Origin: Paracyclopina nana
Lineage: Eukaryota > Arthropoda > Copepoda > Cyclopoida > Cyclopettidae
Assembly (NCBI GenBank): GCA_019096065.1
Contig: JAGUCH010000002.1
Location: forward strand, 10,180,501 to 10,244,500
DNA length: 64,000 bases
Direction: 5' to 3'
In this document: piece after piece, positions 10,821 through 21,722 of the stretch
Layout: each line of letters begins with the position of its first letter
How positions within the stretch are numbered: position 1 is the first letter of the stretch
The notes under the pieces: model-generated
Told to the model about the DNA's origin: nothing
The model's input: only the letters and a program-made list of their open reading frames with translations
Database searches by the model: none
Translations under genes and position numbers: made by a program

Positions 10821-12446
10821 TTAGGCATCATGTGCAGAGATCGACCTGGCGGACTCATCTACCGATGGAGGTCCCCCATTTGTAAGGTCTGGCCGTGAAA
10901 TGGAATCTCTCGAGCTCATTGCCTGAGAGTGCGTCCAATACTTGTAAGATTCTCCGTCGTGGTCTGTCTTGGAAGCGATCTCTCTTTCTAGTCTTTCTAG
11001 GCTGGCCCAGTCTGAGTCGTCAGCCAAGTCTTCAAAGATCGGGACGTGGCTTCTGGCTTTCCTTGGATACTCCAGATTGAAGTCGGAGTCTCTGAACACT
11101 TCCAGAGGGACAAGATTCATGGCGGCCTTTTCGTAGACCACAGCCACCTTGGGAGCTTCCTTGGGACCTGGAGGCACCATCCTGACGTACGCACGTCTGA
11201 CTTCGCCATCGATGTCCCGTCGGACCTTTTCTATGATTCCCAGTGGCCAATAATATCTTCGTTCAGCGTGAATTTTGTCAATGACCGCCACAACGTCACC
11301 CTTGGTGAGATTCTTTATGTGATTAGTCCACTTTGGCATTCTTTTCAGCTGCAAGACTAATTCTTCGGCGAAGTGCTCCCACATCCTCTGGAGTGCTGAG
11401 TCCAAAAGCTGATATCTTTGCTCCAGAGTGCGGAGAGCCTCTTTTCTTATGACAGGCAAGGCGTCTCCTGGAGGTCCTCTGGTGAGGAAATGGTTGGGCG
11501 TAACAAAATGCCCGTCCAATTCTCCGATCGGCCTACTGTTGATGAAGCCCTCCGCTTTGACCATAATGTAGCGAAAATCTTCTACCTTGGTCACTTTCTT
11601 ATTGAACTCCCGATAAAAAGTCCTCTTGAAGATCCGGACGGCGGCCTCAGCCAACCCGTTGAAATGGGGGGCCCAGGGGGGTGACAGGGTCCATTCGACC
11701 ACGCCCATGTGACCACCAAACTGTCTTAGCCTGTCCCAGTCCACCAACTTTAGACTGTCCTTCAACTCCCGATATCGGTCGTTGACACGAATGTCTTCGC
11801 GGCAGCCCAGGAAGTTGGAGCCATTGTCACTCCTGATAGCGTAAGGGCAGCCTCTTCTTGATATGAACATTTCCAAAGCTCTCATCAAGGAAAGAGAACT
11901 GATGTCGTGTACTTCTTCACAATGGATGGCTTTTGAGTGCAAGCATATGAAGACTATGACATACATTTGATATTCGTCCCTGTTGAACTTGGTGGCAAAG
12001 GGGCCGCACATGTCAATGCTCGTATACCGGAATGGCAAAAACTCCGTGATTGGTATCACGTGAGGGGGTAGAAGCCCCATGTGTGGAGCTATTGGCTTCA
12101 GACTCCATCTTGCGCACATGGCGCAATCCTGGATGATCTTGTTGATTATCGGCTTGGCATTTGGAATCCAATACTGCTTCTGCGCCTCGCACAGATACCG
12201 ATTCCTTCCATAACCGTGACCGACTAGCCTATGCATGTCTTCTAGTATGAGCCGCCTGGCGGCTCCCGGTATGATGAGTTGTCTCCTACCTACCCAAGAA
12301 GCCAGTGTGGCATCTAACCTGCCCTTGGTTCGTATCTCCCCCTGGGGGCCCAGTATTGGGTCCAAAGGACCGAGTTTGGAGCCCTTTGGCCATTCTCCTC
12401 TACTGAGGAAATGATCAATGTCCTTCGCATAGTGCTCCTGTTGAAT
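10821..12446 (-). CDS. BEL pol, integrase portion (after in-frame stop)
   Basis: This frame is the direct continuation of the Gag-Pol ORF: it is in the same phase and separated from it only by TAG at 12449-12447. The first ATG is at 12365 (514 aa from there), but the 27 codons before it also read as BEL integrase leader sequence. Numbering from that ATG, the zinc-binding HHCC residues are H45, H50, C81 and C84, and the catalytic triad is D118 (SIDMCGPF), D180 (RSDNGSNF) and E240 (GLAEAAVR). The product would insert the cDNA into the genome. Translation requires readthrough of the UAG, or the stop is a recent inactivating mutation. Confidence 0.88.
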   Translation of the reverse strand: MQQEHYAKDIDHFLSRGEWPKGSKLGPLDPILGPQGEIRTKGRLDATLASWVGRRQLIIPGAARRLILEDMHRLVGHGYGRNRYLCEAQKQYWIPNAKPIINKIIQDCAMCARWSLKPIAPHMGLLPPHVIPITEFLPFRYTSIDMCGPFATKFNRDEYQMYVIVFICLHSKAIHCEEVHDISSLSLMRALEMFISRRGCPYAIRSDNGSNFLGCREDIRVNDRYRELKDSLKLVDWDRLRQFGGHMGVVEWTLSPPWAPHFNGLAEAAVRIFKRTFYREFNKKVTKVEDFRYIMVKAEGFINSRPIGELDGHFVTPNHFLTRGPPGDALPVIRKEALRTLEQRYQLLDSALQRMWEHFAEELVLQLKRMPKWTNHIKNLTKGDVVAVIDKIHAERRYYWPLGIIEKVRRDIDGEVRRAYVRMVPPGPKEAPKVAVVYEKAAMNLVPLEVFRDSDFNLEYPRKARSHVPIFEDLADDSDWASLERLEREIASKTDHDGESYKYWTHSQAMSSRDSISRPDLTNGGPPSVDESARSISAHDA

Positions 12447-15400
12447 CTAAATGGCTACTTGATTTTCCACCCATCGTAACTCGTCTCCTTGAGGACGTCC
12501 AGTGGGTATCTCTTCCCATGGGGAAATAATCTTGATCCCTACACGTCTAGCTAGGCAAAGCACTCGAATCAGGCGTTGCCATGAGGAGAAGTCCTCTAGC
12601 TTGATTTGATGTGGTATGCATGGATCTTTTCGAGCCAAGTGCCAAGCGTCAATCGCGTTTGGAGTGGGGCGCAGATGGTGCGGAACCACGTACTGACCGG
12701 CCTTTTCAAAAGTGCATAACATCACGACTTTCTTCAGGGCTTTCTTCCCGGCCTTTATAGTGCGTCCTGGTACTTTTTGGAGCTTCATGTAGCCTTCGAT
12801 CGCAGCTTTTTCGTCGTCTGTGACGTAAGGGACCCATTTGGGGAAATTCTTATCAGGACCACGTAAAAACTCGGGCCCGTTCTTCCACGTGTCGCTGGCT
12901 GCCAGCTCGTCAATGGTGAGGCCTCTAGTGACATAGTCTGCCGTGTTAAGCCTTCCAGGGACGTGTTTCCATTGGAATTCATGAGTCCCTTCGAATATTA
13001 CCGTGACCCTTCTGGCCACGTAGCCTTTCCAGTTGCCCGCGGGCTTGCAAATCCATGTCAGGGCACACTGTGAGTCTGTCCATAATGTCACTGAGTCCAC
13101 TTTTTCCAAGCTTTTTATTAGGTCTTGGCACAATTCCGTTCCCAAGACACACCCATTTAGTTCCATCTCTGGCATTGACCTCACCTCCTTTAGAGAGGCC
13201 AGGTTGAGTCTTGCGGCCATCAGTACGCACTCAATGGAGCCATCCGCGTACAATGACCTCACATAAGCTGCTGCCCCTTTGGCCATCTCACTGGCATCCG
13301 TGAAAATGTGCAGCTCTATACGGTCAGCGGATCGCGCTCTCATTGCCCTGGGCAATCTGAATACTTCGATTCTTTCCACTTGTTTCACGTATTCATTCCA
13401 ATCGGCGATTATGCTCTCCATTTCAGGGTGATCAAGCATGGCCAGTGATGTATCCCATTCAATGTTGAAAATCATGCGCATCTGCCATACTCTCTGGATC
13501 AGTCTCTTGCCAATCAGGATGAAGGGTGCCAAGAGTCCCAAGGGATCGTGAAGGCGGGGCACGAACTGTGCCATCATTCTCAGAGTTAGAGGCGCCTGGC
13601 GCATGTACTCCGCATCAGTGGGTTGGAAGACTATTTGATCTGCCACGCAGTCAACGTAGAGACCTAAGGCCTTGGTGACATCTCCATTCTCAGCGTGTAG
13701 CTGAAACCCGGGTAAAATGAGGTCTTGCTCTACGTCTACTAATGCGCCTGGCGCGTTACTACCCCATTTTCTAAAGGGCATGGCCCCGGCCTCTCCAACT
13801 TCTAGGATTTGTTTTATAGCTAATCTGGCTTGGCCTTCGTCCTCCACGGAGGCGAACACATCGTCTACATAGAGGAACTTGTCCAGGATGTGGAAAGCGA
13901 GGGGATGGGATTCTTGAAATTTGGAAATGTGATGCTTCATTGCGAAGGTTGCCATGCATGGAGCAGATGCTGTGCCGAATACCACTGATGAAGGTTCATA
14001 GCAGATGCCTTGCCACACAAACCTGTGGTACTTCCTAGACTCTGGGTCTAGTTTGAAGCGCAGAAACATCTTGCTTATGTCTGCGACCAGCATCACCGGT
14101 TTCTCTCGCGCACCGACAAGAATCTCAAAAACATTCCTTTGCAACTTTGGGCCAGGTAATAATGCATCATTCAGACTTTTACCAAAGTGCTTTCTAGCCC
14201 CGTCAAATACTACTCTTACTGGCATGGAGGGCTTGTCTGCCCTTACTACTAGCAGCCAATCTAAGTAGTTCCCCTCGTCCAGATTGTCGAACTCGGGATC
14301 CAACTGCCTGATGAACCCTTGGTTCAACCAGTCCACTATTTCTTGCGTGGCCTTATTGTAGAGGCCCTCATCATATAAAAAGAGCTTTCTTTCCAGCTTG
14401 GCTGTGTCATGCGCGACTCTTACTCTATTGCAGAGGAACATTGGCTCTCCATCGATCCACATGGGGCTCAGCTGGTATGACTTGTCTTGCAGCTGAGTGA
14501 TGGAGTTGACCAATATGTCAAGGGCCTTTTGGCCATTTATGCTCAGAGCTGGAGGCCTTTCTATCTGGGGACGATCGAACTCCCACATAGCCTCAATGCT
14601 CTCTATTGGGGCCCCTGGTAATTGGGTGACGTCGAAGCCTTGCCCCGCGGTCTGACCACAGTGGTCACAGAGGGGAACTCCTGGAGGTGACTCATCTCTT
14701 TTCTCTGTTGGTGACGGGAGGGCTGCTACGCATACTACTTTTTCTTTGGGTTTTGCCTCCGGATCATAGTAAGTCATGACTCTTCCAAGTGCGCAGTCAT
14801 ATATGTAGGGATCTCCTTTCTCTTTGTGAATGATGTTCTGAGGCATGATCAGGCTGAAGCAGTCCAACCCCAAAAGGATGTCCGGCCTTGGAGTCTTTGC
14901 GTACTTAGGTAGTTCGATGTTTGACAAAAATTTAAATTTTTCTTTCAGCTTCCTCACTGGTGGTGTGACTATTGTGGCAGGTAATTCTTCTATTGTGTGG
15001 ACAGGTACGTCGTGCCACTCATTTCCCCCCACTGCTTTTAGCCTGATCTTGACCAGTTGGCTGGAGATTGTTACTGACGTTGCGATCATTTTTAGGATCT
15101 GATCTTCTTTCACTCCTGTTAGTTTCAACTTTTCTTTTAGCCTATCCGTGGCCATTGACAACTGAGCGCCAGTATCGCAAAAGGCGTTGACTTTTATGTA
15201 GTCCCCCGTCTCGGGGTTGGCTACCATCACCGGGACCACGCAGTAACTCAGGAGGCCGTCTTCCGCTGTGGCGAGCATTGCTGTGGTTTCGATTGGTGTT
15301 CTCTCCGCCTGCATATCGTGCTTCAGCGGATCGATGTCATCCCAATCGTCGCCAAGGATCTCATCGCCACTGTCGTCGTCCACCAGGGCCTGCGCTTCTG

Positions 15401-18400
15401 GTTGACGATGTTCGTCATCTTCCAGTTGTACTGCAGGTAGGGCTTCAAAGTTCTCTCTTATCGTGCTTTCCTGTGATAGTTGTACTGGCTGTTTGTAATC
15501 GTTGCCTTGCAGCTTGCTGACGCTTATTGCTGTGAAAGCTCCCAGAGTATTGGAAGCCTGGCTTCCACTCTGAGGTGTCTTGGCAGTTTGAGATTGGTTG
15601 AGTAGCATGGCTACCGTATTTTCTAGTTGCTTAATCTTTTGATCGTGATCAGGCTTAGGAGTCACCTTGGGTGAGTCCGCTGCCTCTTTCTTTTCCTGCC
15701 TTTTACCTCGGTTCTCCCAAGCTTCGTGGAGGAGATAGTGATGAGATTTCTCATTGCATTCCCTACATCTCCAGTTTTTCTTGCATTCGTATACATTATG
15801 AACTCCTCCCAAGCATCTGAAGCAGGCGTTGAAGTCCCTTGCTCTTTTTATCCTCCCCTGACAATGCATGGCTAGCAGGTGAGGGCAATTGTAGAGGAAG
15901 TGTTCCTTGACGTTGCAGATCGGACACTTAGTGAAATATCTTTGATCGTTCGTGGTCACCGTCATGATGGTGAAGCCGCCTTCCTCGTTGCACGTAGGGT
16001 ATTCCATTTCTGAGAAGGGGTCATCTTCTGAAGACTGACGATCTTCTTCATAAGGATCCAAGACCTTTCTCTTTCCTGCTTCTGCTTGCTGGAAGTGGTG
16101 CAAGCCTGGCTTGCCGGCGGCAGCTTTCTTCATTTTTTCGGACTTCCTAATCTTGTAGTTTCCCTGACATCTAGTAATTCTTTGGTATTGACTAGTCCAG
16201 TCTATGAAGAGCTGGAATGTCAGGTGTGTCTTCCTTTCGGCCAGAAGCAACTGATTGACTTGCTGTCTGGCAGCAGAGGTTAGTCTTAAATTTCTGAATA
16301 CATTGCTGTCTTGAAGCTCGCCGTAATAGGAGTGAGTTTCTGTGAGATGCCTTTTGATGTTTTTGATCAATGCTCTGGCATTCATGACATTTTCAGGATC
16401 CTCCATGTCCAGTGGGGGCAGCTCTGCTAGCTGCTGCATGTAGTAGTTGTATTGGAGGGTATCGTTGCCGTATTCCTCCTCCAATAGTGCCAACGCCTGG
16501 TAATAGCCGTCCTCGGTTTTTGGCAGTTCATTTATTAGTTCGCCTGCCGGTCCTCCTTTTGTAGCATCCAGAAGCCGTGCCCACTTTTCAAAGGTTGGCA
16601 TAGCCGGATCATTGTGCACAAATGATCTGAATCGATCGCGGAAGGTGTAGTACTCTGTTGGGTACCAGCCGTCAAAGGCAGGTATTTCTACCGTGTTCAA
16701 CTTAATGCTAGATTTTCCGTAGAGTCCTACTTGCCGGTGGGGAACATAAGGCCAAGGGTCATCATTTGTTTCTTGTTCGTAGTAATCGCCCGCTGGATTC
16801 CCCCCATGGGGAAATTCATGCTGCCAAGCTCTTTGGGAGCCATGTGGTCTGTGCGACCTCGTTTCTCCTCTTGACCTCCCTCTGGTGGAGGGCTGGAACT
16901 GTGGCCTCACGGTCCAGTACTGATCCTGCATCGCAGTCCGTGGATCCGGTCCGGAAGGACGCACATTTTGTTCTGCCATCTGAGGAGGGGGATAATACTC
17001 ATGTGGGTATGACGGATTCAGCCTGGCTGGGTTCATTTGTGTTCTCGTGTTGCCGTCTAGTCCACCTGGTGGCGGAATTTGGTGAGGAGGCAACTGATAT
17101 AGAGTTTCTCTTGAACCGTAGATTTGGCCAGGCGCCAATTGGGATGGTGCATTGGGATAGAACTGATCATTTCCCCCCATTTGACGCATCTGCTCCCCTG
17201 GCTGCGCACTTCTTTCCCATCCTGTGGCCACAGGCCTGGAAGCTGCCATGGGCAGCCCATATTGGGGAGCCCCACCATCTGGCCCCTGAGGCACAAAGGG
17301 AGCTGCACCCGTGCGGAGATCAGTCTGTGACATCAAGGCCGAAGTGTGAGTCCATGTGGTTCTCACTGGAGGCGTGGTGCTCGCGTAGGTAGTGACCGCA
17401 GTGCTTCTGCATGTTTGCACGCAAGTCATCATCGTCGGAGGAGCCAATCCCCCCGTGGAGAGTGGAGGCTGCCTGGCAGCTCTCCCTGTCATAACATTCT
17501 CAAGCCTGGCTTGATCGGCTAGCAAGTTTTCAATCACATTCTCTGCTGCGTTCTGAGCATCTAGAGAAGCTCTCATGAATTCATCGTCTTGAGACGGAGG
17601 TTGTTCTCCTGCTCCCACTAAGTGGTCGCGAGCACGCATGTAGTCATTGATGCTTGAGCTCAATGTCTCCGATTTTCTTCGCAGCGTTTCCAACCCTGGG
17701 TTGTTTTGAATGGCCAGGGACACTTCTTTTGTGGCATCCACCAGTTGTGTTAATGAACTCGTGTAGGCTAGAGCAATTCTCATGAAATCTCTTCGCGTGG
17801 TCGAGCTTACAGTGGAATACTCGGAGTGTCCACCATGAGTTAGGTTTGCAGGTCCCCCAGTACTCCGTTCTGATTGCGAGACAGATTGATCTCGGGCTTC
17901 CTGTTGTCGACGCAGTTCTTCTTCTTCCAATTGGAGTTGCTCTCTGCGTCGTGCTTCTTGTTGCCTCAGCACTTCCGCAAGTTGTTCGGGGCCCGCCCAT
18001 GGGTTGAGCTTAGCTGCACCCAAGGGGGCTGCATGGTGGAATGACAGGGCTTGATCAATTTCTTGATTTCTCGCCCTTGGCAGAGTGTTGAGCCATTCCC
18101 TGGTGACAGGAAACATCGATTGTTCATGACTAAGGAGATAAACCTCCATGGTGGCTCTTCTTAGAAGTCGAACGCCCTGGTTTCCTCCTTTAAACTCTAC
18201 GATGTAATTTCCTGTCGTGTTCCCTTCCTCATCCCAGTCTTGTGGAAGAGGGGTTCCAATGGAGAAGTCATTATTTTCTCTCTGTAGTCTCACAACCTCC
18301 TCAGCGGTCATGTTGTTGTAGCGGGGTGCGGATTGATCTCCCATTGGTGGAGCTACAGCGCCGCTGGCGGACTGGTTTCCTATTGGCTGTCGCTCTTCGT

Positions 18401-19799
18401 GGCTTCTGCTTGTCAGACTGTTGTCGGCGAGTCGCGAGTTGTTTCTCGAATTGGAGCTCTGCTTCGAGCCTGGCAGCGAAGAGCTCAATTTATTGTTGAT
18501 GTGCTTGTTACGAAGCTTGATCAAATCGTCGATAGAGTGTGCCAGTCTCTGAGCCCCGTTGTAGGCTTTGCTAAAGTTGGACCGCAGAGAGGGATTTGAT
18601 TCTACTCGTCCCTCCAGAGCCGCTTTATCGTAGTCGACCCTAAGTCGATTAAGATCCCTCAGCATCCCATCCAGGGTCGTCTTGGTCTGTTGCAGCTTCT
18701 CATTGGTGGCTCTCTCCTGGGATTCGAAGATCTCTCTCCTCGTTTTGGAGCAGTAAGGTACCACCTCCTTGAACTTCAACTGCATAAGAGCTATAAGTTT
18801 TTCTGCCTCTTCTTTCGCCTTGCGAATAGTGGCTGCGACTTCTGGTCCGACTTTGGCTGAGTTGGGCCTCGACTTCGATCCTGTTGGTTGGTAACCCTGG
18901 GCGACGTTGGTGGCCACGGCCTTCTGCCTTGTTCCTGTCAACGAGGGGTCTCTCCTTGGAGTGATGCCTCCCTGGGAGGTAGGAGTCTCGTCTTGTGAGC
19001 CTTTAGCCCCGGAGTTGGGGATAGGCCTCTTGTTTTTCCTCAAATTGTACGATTGCGGTGGCAGAAGTTGGGAGCTTGGCCCCCCGCTGCTACTTATTGC
19101 TACGTGAGTTTGAGTGACTCCCTGGGAGACGCTCGTACTAGTAGCTTGATGCCCAAGTCCAGCCTGGCTGGAGGTAGATGGGCCTGTATTTCCCGGAAAA
19201 ACAGGTGGAATGTACGGCCCTGGCATCTGAACAAATGGAGAAGGATACGATCGAGTCATGGGAACAAAGGGAGGAGCTCCAGCGTTCATGGAGTTCGAGC
19301 TGGGAGCTAGGTAAGATCCTCCTGTTTGGAGCAGAGCAGATGCTCCTCGATTATCCAAATCTTGATTGGCAGACATAGCCGCGCTTAGATTTCTGGCAGC
19401 GTCCGATTCCGGAGGAGTTCGATACATGTCTCCGCTGTGGAACCCGTGGAAAGGGGAGGTTTCTGAAGGAAGGTTGAGTGGATCAACGAAAACCAAATTG
19501 GCTACTGGATCTGGTCCTTCGTGAATAGTTCTCGCGAAGGATTCAATCTCGTGAATCCACTGGTAGGAGTCAGCCTCGTTTTCTAAGAACACCCCTGATG
19601 CCGATTCTGAAGAATCGTTATATGGGTCAGTACCAAAATCAGCCCTCTGATCTCTCCAGCGATGACGTGCGTGAGTTAGCGGTGATATCTCCAGATTCGG
19701 GAAAGCTGCTCCTGCTTCTGGAGGTTGTCCCCGGACTCTTCTGCTTACTCGTTTAGGTTGTGGCGTGGATTCGGAGTACCGTAGAGGTAAGTTTGACAT
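12447..19799 (-). CDS. BEL Gag-protease-RT-RNase H polyprotein (2450 aa)
   Basis: Starts with ATG at 19799, 60 bp inside the 5' LTR in element sense. Residues 1-1000 are long, Q/P/S-rich and coiled-coil Gag sequence, unusually extended. Residues about 1030-1200 match the BEL Gag core (DUF1759-type: IPAFDGWYPTEYYTFRDRF). Zinc knuckles lie near 1290-1360 (CPICNVKEHFLYNC, CFRCLGGVHNVYEC, CRECNEKSHH). The aspartic protease site is DTGAQLS near 1541. Reverse transcriptase spans about 1770-2080, with YVDD near 1978. RNase H begins near FTDASE (about 2165). The frame ends at TAG 12449-12447, just before the integrase, with integrase codons continuing in phase after it. All the catalytic motifs I looked for are intact. 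Confidence 0.93.
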   Translation of the reverse strand: MSNLPLRYSESTPQPKRVSRRVRGQPPEAGAAFPNLEISPLTHARHRWRDQRADFGTDPYNDSSESASGVFLENEADSYQWIHEIESFARTIHEGPDPVANLVFVDPLNLPSETSPFHGFHSGDMYRTPPESDAARNLSAAMSANQDLDNRGASALLQTGGSYLAPSSNSMNAGAPPFVPMTRSYPSPFVQMPGPYIPPVFPGNTGPSTSSQAGLGHQATSTSVSQGVTQTHVAISSSGGPSSQLLPPQSYNLRKNKRPIPNSGAKGSQDETPTSQGGITPRRDPSLTGTRQKAVATNVAQGYQPTGSKSRPNSAKVGPEVAATIRKAKEEAEKLIALMQLKFKEVVPYCSKTRREIFESQERATNEKLQQTKTTLDGMLRDLNRLRVDYDKAALEGRVESNPSLRSNFSKAYNGAQRLAHSIDDLIKLRNKHINNKLSSSLPGSKQSSNSRNNSRLADNSLTSRSHEERQPIGNQSASGAVAPPMGDQSAPRYNNMTAEEVVRLQRENNDFSIGTPLPQDWDEEGNTTGNYIVEFKGGNQGVRLLRRATMEVYLLSHEQSMFPVTREWLNTLPRARNQEIDQALSFHHAAPLGAAKLNPWAGPEQLAEVLRQQEARRREQLQLEEEELRRQQEARDQSVSQSERSTGGPANLTHGGHSEYSTVSSTTRRDFMRIALAYTSSLTQLVDATKEVSLAIQNNPGLETLRRKSETLSSSINDYMRARDHLVGAGEQPPSQDDEFMRASLDAQNAAENVIENLLADQARLENVMTGRAARQPPLSTGGLAPPTMMTCVQTCRSTAVTTYASTTPPVRTTWTHTSALMSQTDLRTGAAPFVPQGPDGGAPQYGLPMAASRPVATGWERSAQPGEQMRQMGGNDQFYPNAPSQLAPGQIYGSRETLYQLPPHQIPPPGGLDGNTRTQMNPARLNPSYPHEYYPPPQMAEQNVRPSGPDPRTAMQDQYWTVRPQFQPSTRGRSRGETRSHRPHGSQRAWQHEFPHGGNPAGDYYEQETNDDPWPYVPHRQVGLYGKSSIKLNTVEIPAFDGWYPTEYYTFRDRFRSFVHNDPAMPTFEKWARLLDATKGGPAGELINELPKTEDGYYQALALLEEEYGNDTLQYNYYMQQLAELPPLDMEDPENVMNARALIKNIKRHLTETHSYYGELQDSNVFRNLRLTSAARQQVNQLLLAERKTHLTFQLFIDWTSQYQRITRCQGNYKIRKSEKMKKAAAGKPGLHHFQQAEAGKRKVLDPYEEDRQSSEDDPFSEMEYPTCNEEGGFTIMTVTTNDQRYFTKCPICNVKEHFLYNCPHLLAMHCQGRIKRARDFNACFRCLGGVHNVYECKKNWRCRECNEKSHHYLLHEAWENRGKRQEKKEAADSPKVTPKPDHDQKIKQLENTVAMLLNQSQTAKTPQSGSQASNTLGAFTAISVSKLQGNDYKQPVQLSQESTIRENFEALPAVQLEDDEHRQPEAQALVDDDSGDEILGDDWDDIDPLKHDMQAERTPIETTAMLATAEDGLLSYCVVPVMVANPETGDYIKVNAFCDTGAQLSMATDRLKEKLKLTGVKEDQILKMIATSVTISSQLVKIRLKAVGGNEWHDVPVHTIEELPATIVTPPVRKLKEKFKFLSNIELPKYAKTPRPDILLGLDCFSLIMPQNIIHKEKGDPYIYDCALGRVMTYYDPEAKPKEKVVCVAALPSPTEKRDESPPGVPLCDHCGQTAGQGFDVTQLPGAPIESIEAMWEFDRPQIERPPALSINGQKALDILVNSITQLQDKSYQLSPMWIDGEPMFLCNRVRVAHDTAKLERKLFLYDEGLYNKATQEIVDWLNQGFIRQLDPEFDNLDEGNYLDWLLVVRADKPSMPVRVVFDGARKHFGKSLNDALLPGPKLQRNVFEILVGAREKPVMLVADISKMFLRFKLDPESRKYHRFVWQGICYEPSSVVFGTASAPCMATFAMKHHISKFQESHPLAFHILDKFLYVDDVFASVEDEGQARLAIKQILEVGEAGAMPFRKWGSNAPGALVDVEQDLILPGFQLHAENGDVTKALGLYVDCVADQIVFQPTDAEYMRQAPLTLRMMAQFVPRLHDPLGLLAPFILIGKRLIQRVWQMRMIFNIEWDTSLAMLDHPEMESIIADWNEYVKQVERIEVFRLPRAMRARSADRIELHIFTDASEMAKGAAAYVRSLYADGSIECVLMAARLNLASLKEVRSMPEMELNGCVLGTELCQDLIKSLEKVDSVTLWTDSQCALTWICKPAGNWKGYVARRVTVIFEGTHEFQWKHVPGRLNTADYVTRGLTIDELAASDTWKNGPEFLRGPDKNFPKWVPYVTDDEKAAIEGYMKLQKVPGRTIKAGKKALKKVVMLCTFEKAGQYVVPHHLRPTPNAIDAWHLARKDPCIPHQIKLEDFSSWQRLIRVLCLARRVGIKIISPWEEIPTGRPQGDELRWVENQVAI

Positions 19800-19840
19800 T
19801 TACTTCCTCAGGGTTTCGGGGTTTTGGGGCTGCTCCTCGA

Positions 19841-19858
19841 GCCCCACGTTGGGCGCCA
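19841..19858 (-). promoter_or_regulatory. probable tRNA primer-binding site of the BEL element
   Basis: TGGCGCCCAACGTGGGGC on the minus strand lies 3 nt inside the 5' LTR. This is the position and style of a primer-binding site. I did not identify the tRNA. Confidence 0.6.
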
Positions 19859-19861
19859 ATT

Positions 19862-20426
19862 TGTCTTAGGCCTTCAAGCTACCCGGCTCGGATCCGCGAG
19901 GATGAGCCCGAGGTCCAAGACTTTGAAGTCCTGACAGTCTGAACAGGATCGCTATCCCAATGGTCGGTCTGCCAAGTGGGAAGACAAGTACTCCTCTGAG
20001 GAAATCCACACCAGTGCCAATGATGAGAATCTACAGCCTTGCTGCAAATCTAATTGGACAACTAACCTGGTATTGTAAAACAACACCAAAGAACCAATAA
20101 AGACACTTCAATGACTAAACATACTCATGAGTTGAAAGCATAGCTTTCCTAAAAGACAAGACTACAAGTTATGATAAAATAAAGGCCAAAGCCTTGCTTT
20201 GACAAATTGCAATTGCATAAAACCTTGACAATGACTACATATATAAAGGATGGATCAATTGATCTCAATAAATTAATCAGTAGAATTCAATCATGATGTT
20301 TTCTTATTCAATATTCTTCACACACTGAAATTCTTACAAATTTGGCAATGGCTGCCGCTGAGCTGATGGCGTCGCTGAGGAGGAGGGTGCGCGCGCCCAG
20401 CGCAACAGCGCAAGCAGGCCGCGACA
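19862..20426 (-). repeat. BEL LTR (5' LTR in element sense)
   Basis: 565 bp with TG...CA ends and near-identical to 6358-6922. It should hold the element promoter in element sense. It is followed on the plus strand by the CTTT target duplication. Confidence 0.95.
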
Positions 20427-20430
20427 CTTT

Positions 20431-21722
20431 GCCAAGCCAGTGTGTGCTGTCATCAATGCATAGACTAATTTAGATGACTGCAACTAGCTATACTGAGCTA
20501 CTATAAAGCTAATGTTAAGCTAGAACCAAAATGTTTTTAAAATATAGTCCACCTACCAAGTGACCAAAATACGTTTTAAAATTGCATGCTATTTATAGGA
20601 CTTTACCATAATTTAAGCCAGATCAAGAGATCAAAAAAAAATTTAAGGAATGACTGGGGTTTGAATCCTAGACTGCTGAATCAAGAGCCAAGCGCTCTAA
20701 CCATTGTGCCATAGGAGCACCTCAGAATAATCAATTTTAAAAGTCTATTTTATTGCTCCCAGGATGTTAGCTAGTGATATTCACATAGCAACTAAAAACC
20801 GAGCAGTATTTTCTAGGGCACGAAGCAGCCCGGTAACTTCATTAAAACACTCAAAAAATCGTATTACAGAATATAAAATTGTATATGTCAAGCTGGGGCA
20901 CGTAAAATCGGGTCATTAAATAGCTGACCTCGGATTTAAAAATGGAAAAACACTCATACAATTACAGCCCTCGCAGGCTAGGGCTAGTAAAGCTGTACTC
21001 GATTTTTCTCATTTTAAAATCCTCGCTCAGCTATTTAATGACCCTACTTTACCTGCCCCAAAATAAATAAGTATTATGTTATGAGGAGTGAGCCAGGATT
21101 TTAAGAATTACCTCCAAACGAACCCTTGGGACATAAGCTTTCAGAAAATATATAAGTTAAGGGGTGGTTGACGAAATCTAGGTTAGGTTTTCTCTCAAGT
21201 CAATGTGCCATCATATTTGCTTGGGCTGGGTGAATTTCTAAAATCATCTATATTTTGTCCAATTATAAATGGCTGATACAAGACGTACTTGAGCACATGT
21301 AAGCAACAGTCCAAGTATAGAAATATAGAAAAATCTTCTGAAAACGGTACAAAAACAGATGACGAAGATGATCATCTAAGCCGTCTAAATCATGTAACGC
21401 ATCAATAGAGAGAGTGTTTATTAATTCGCACGAAAAATTATAAAATGAAACAGTAGTTAAAAGCCGAAACACCTACAGAATGCGACTCCAAAAATGCAAG
21501 CTGCAGGCTGCTCTGTGGTGCACACCTCTAGTATTTTAGGTTGCGCTACCTTTCCCTAGCTACCTTGTATTGCGCGCTATAGTAAGCGTTTTGTTCATTT
21601 TTTGTATCCTTTTCATAATTAAAAGTAAAAGGTTCATAAATTATACTTTTATATGTAAGTGTCAAAGTATTCAATAATTAAATCATGGTTTAGTGCTCTG
21701 ATCTTCTCGACCTTGGTACCCT
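20431..21722. repeat. repeat-rich spacer between the BEL element and the inverted duplication
   Basis: No gene seen. 20580-20625 is related, in reverse, to 32905-32945 (shared word CTTAAGCCAGAT or close). 20647-20721 is a 75-nt tRNA-like head on the minus strand (A-box-like TGGCACAATGG, B-box-like GATTCAAACCCC). 20722-21165 is a diverged copy of the repeat body at 5891-6345. Here the internal inverted repeat is longer, with arms around GGTCATTAAATAGCTGA (20918-20940) and TCAGCTATTTAATGACC (21029-21046). 21170-21722 is AT-rich with no recognised content. Confidence 0.5.

Larger units (their letters stand above)
6358..20426 (-). mobile_element. complete BEL/Pao LTR retrotransposon, 14.07 kb
   Basis: Two 565-bp LTRs (6358-6922 and 19862-20426), both with TG...CA ends, enclose Gag-Pol reading frames on the minus strand. 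A 4-bp target duplication CTTT flanks the element (6354-6357 and 20427-20430). I noticed one difference between the LTRs (C in the left, T in the right, within CAAATCTAA[C/T]TGG), which means recent insertion. The order in element sense is LTR, primer-binding site, Gag-protease-RT-RNase H, an in-frame stop, integrase, an extra zinc-knuckle ORF, polypurine tract, LTR. BEL/Pao identity rests on the DUF1759-like Gag, the DUF1758-like protease, the YVDD reverse transcriptase and the integrase. Fourteen kilobases is long for this superfamily; the large third ORF accounts for much of the excess. Confidence 0.93.
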
